Shown piece after piece: positions 63,028 through 64,000 of a DNA stretch of 64,000 bases; the stretch's first letter is position 1, and each line of letters opens with the position of its first letter. This stretch comes from Phoenix dactylifera. Its lineage: Eukaryota; Streptophyta; Magnoliopsida; Arecales; Arecaceae. Both the position numbers and the translations under genes were made by a program. A model generated the notes under the pieces. It worked only from the letters and a program-made list of their open reading frames with translations, had not been told where the DNA came from and did not search any database. The stretch lies in NCBI RefSeq assembly GCF_009389715.1, contig NC_052404.1, forward strand, positions 6,842,745 to 6,906,744. The letters are read 5' to 3'.

Positions 63028-63900
63028 CCAGGCATCCGAGGGTTCCGCTCGTTGGTCGGCCAAGGCTGGCGCAAGCCGAGGCGACCGGTCGGGGCTTCAG
63101 GCTAGTCTGCTCCCGGGACGATCATCGGGTTAGCCTGGCATCCGAGGGCCGTGCCTCGGGAGATTCCGCTCGTTGGTCGGCCAAGGCTGGCGCAAGCCGA
63201 GGCGACCGATCGGGGCTTCAGGCTAGTCTGCTCCCGGGATGACCATCGGGTTAGCCTGGCATCCGAGGGCCGAGCCTCGGAAAATTCCGCTCGTTGGTCG
63301 GCCAAGGCTGGCGCAAGCCGAGGCGACCGGTCGGGGCTTCAGGCTAGTCTGCTCCCGGGATGACCATCGGGTTAGCCTGGCATCCGAGAGCCGAGCCTCG
63401 GAAAATTCCGCTCGTTGGTCGGCCAAGGCTGGCGCAAGCCGAGGCGACCGGTCGGGGCTTCAGGCTAGTCTGCTCCCGGGATGATCATCGGGTTAGCCTG
63501 GCATCCGAGGGCCGAGCCTCGGGAAATTCCGCTCGTTGGTCGGCCAAGGCTGGCGCAAGCCGAGGCGACCGGTCGGGGCTTCAGGCTAGTCTGCTCCCGG
63601 GATGATCATCGGGTTAGCCTGGCATCCGAGGGCCGAGCCTCGGGAAATTCCACTCGTTAGTCGGCCAAGGCTGGCGCAAGCCGAGGCGACCGGTCGGGGC
63701 TTCAGGCTAGTCTGCTCCCGGGATGATCATCGGGTTAGCCTGGCATCCGAGGGCCGAGCCTCGGAAAATTCCGCTCATTGGTCGGCCAAGGCTGGCGCAA
63801 GCCGAGGCGACCGGTTGGGGCTTCAGGCTAGTCTGCTCCCGGGATGATCATCGGGTTAGCCTGGCATCCGAGGGCCGAGCCTCGGGAAATTCCGTTCGCT
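63028..63900 (+). repeat. 121-bp satellite-like tandem array, about 7 copies
   Basis: GGCTGGCGCAAGCCGAGGCG begins at 63064, 63185, 63306, 63427, 63548, 63669 and 63790, an exact 121-bp step apart from one 122-bp shift caused by reading limits. Copies are nearly identical and end after 63890, where the sequence diverges to GGTCGTGCGCCTG. Since 121 is not a multiple of three, chance frames of 81 codons recur; these are not genes. Each unit carries three dyads: CGACCGGTCG, GATGATCATC (GATGACCATC in some copies) and CCGAGGGCCGAGCCTCGG. Confidence 0.95.
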
Positions 63901-64000
63901 GGTCGTGCGCCTGTCGCTTGCCGCCCGACGGGATTTCTCCGTGGCCAGCTGCGATCGTGTTTCTCCTCCTCTCCAAGCGTCGCCTGGGGAACACCAGATG

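Noticed and set aside
63102..63847. Series of 67-81 codon frames
   Set aside because: Produced by the 121-bp array; the period is not a multiple of three and the frames simply recur.
63028..63900. CRISPR-like array
   Set aside because: There are no unique spacers between short repeats; it is a head-to-tail 121-bp repeat in a plant genome.

Overview
The window is plant nuclear DNA. Genes are split by AT-rich introns, several have GC-rich first exons, and the gaps between them hold LTR retrotransposons, a plant L1-type LINE and small DNA transposons. Protein style and GC-rich 5' exons suggest a monocot, possibly a palm or related commelinid; that is inference, not proof.

Layout. 1-2419: 5' part of a Ty1/Copia element on the minus strand (gag-pol running off the left edge, primer-binding site, one LTR). 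2688-3164: Tourist-like element. 4357-7286 (+): four-exon soluble epoxide hydrolase, 317 aa, full catalytic set. 8669-12614 (-): five-exon ribosomal protein L18, 187 aa. 15466-25671 (-): eight-exon mitochondrial E2 acyltransferase of the branched-chain 2-oxo acid dehydrogenase complex, about 514 aa. 28234-48133 (-): an eight-exon MCTS1-type translation factor gene. Its fourth coding exon is split by a 6.3-kb sense-oriented LINE (31775-38088) flanked by a perfect 13-bp target-site duplication. Its long third intron holds a hAT-type MITE with a perfect 8-bp duplication and a 1.1-kb Harbinger-like element. 51166-56653 (-): three-exon LC8-type dynein light chain, 131 aa, with a 486-bp tandem duplication in intron 2. 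58171-58683 (+): single-exon secreted DUF538 protein. 59147-64000: GC-rich retrotransposon-associated block with a candidate LTR carrying 69-bp repeats, a three-exon ORF (gypsy-type Transposase_28-like domain plus long coiled coil, 729 aa), and a 121-bp satellite-like array with three dyad symmetries per unit.

The host genes are unrelated housekeeping or general-metabolism genes (translation, branched-chain amino acid breakdown, epoxide hydrolysis, motor and adaptor light chain); there is no operon-like logic. The most striking result is the young LINE inside the MCTS1 reading frame. Removing the LINE and one duplication copy restores an exact 181-codon frame, so this allele was intact until recently. 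Host exon 4 reads in the same frame into LINE ORF1, so a chimeric protein is predicted. All exon boundaries were derived by eye from homology, GT/AG sites and codon phase; no alignment, RNA evidence or database search was available.
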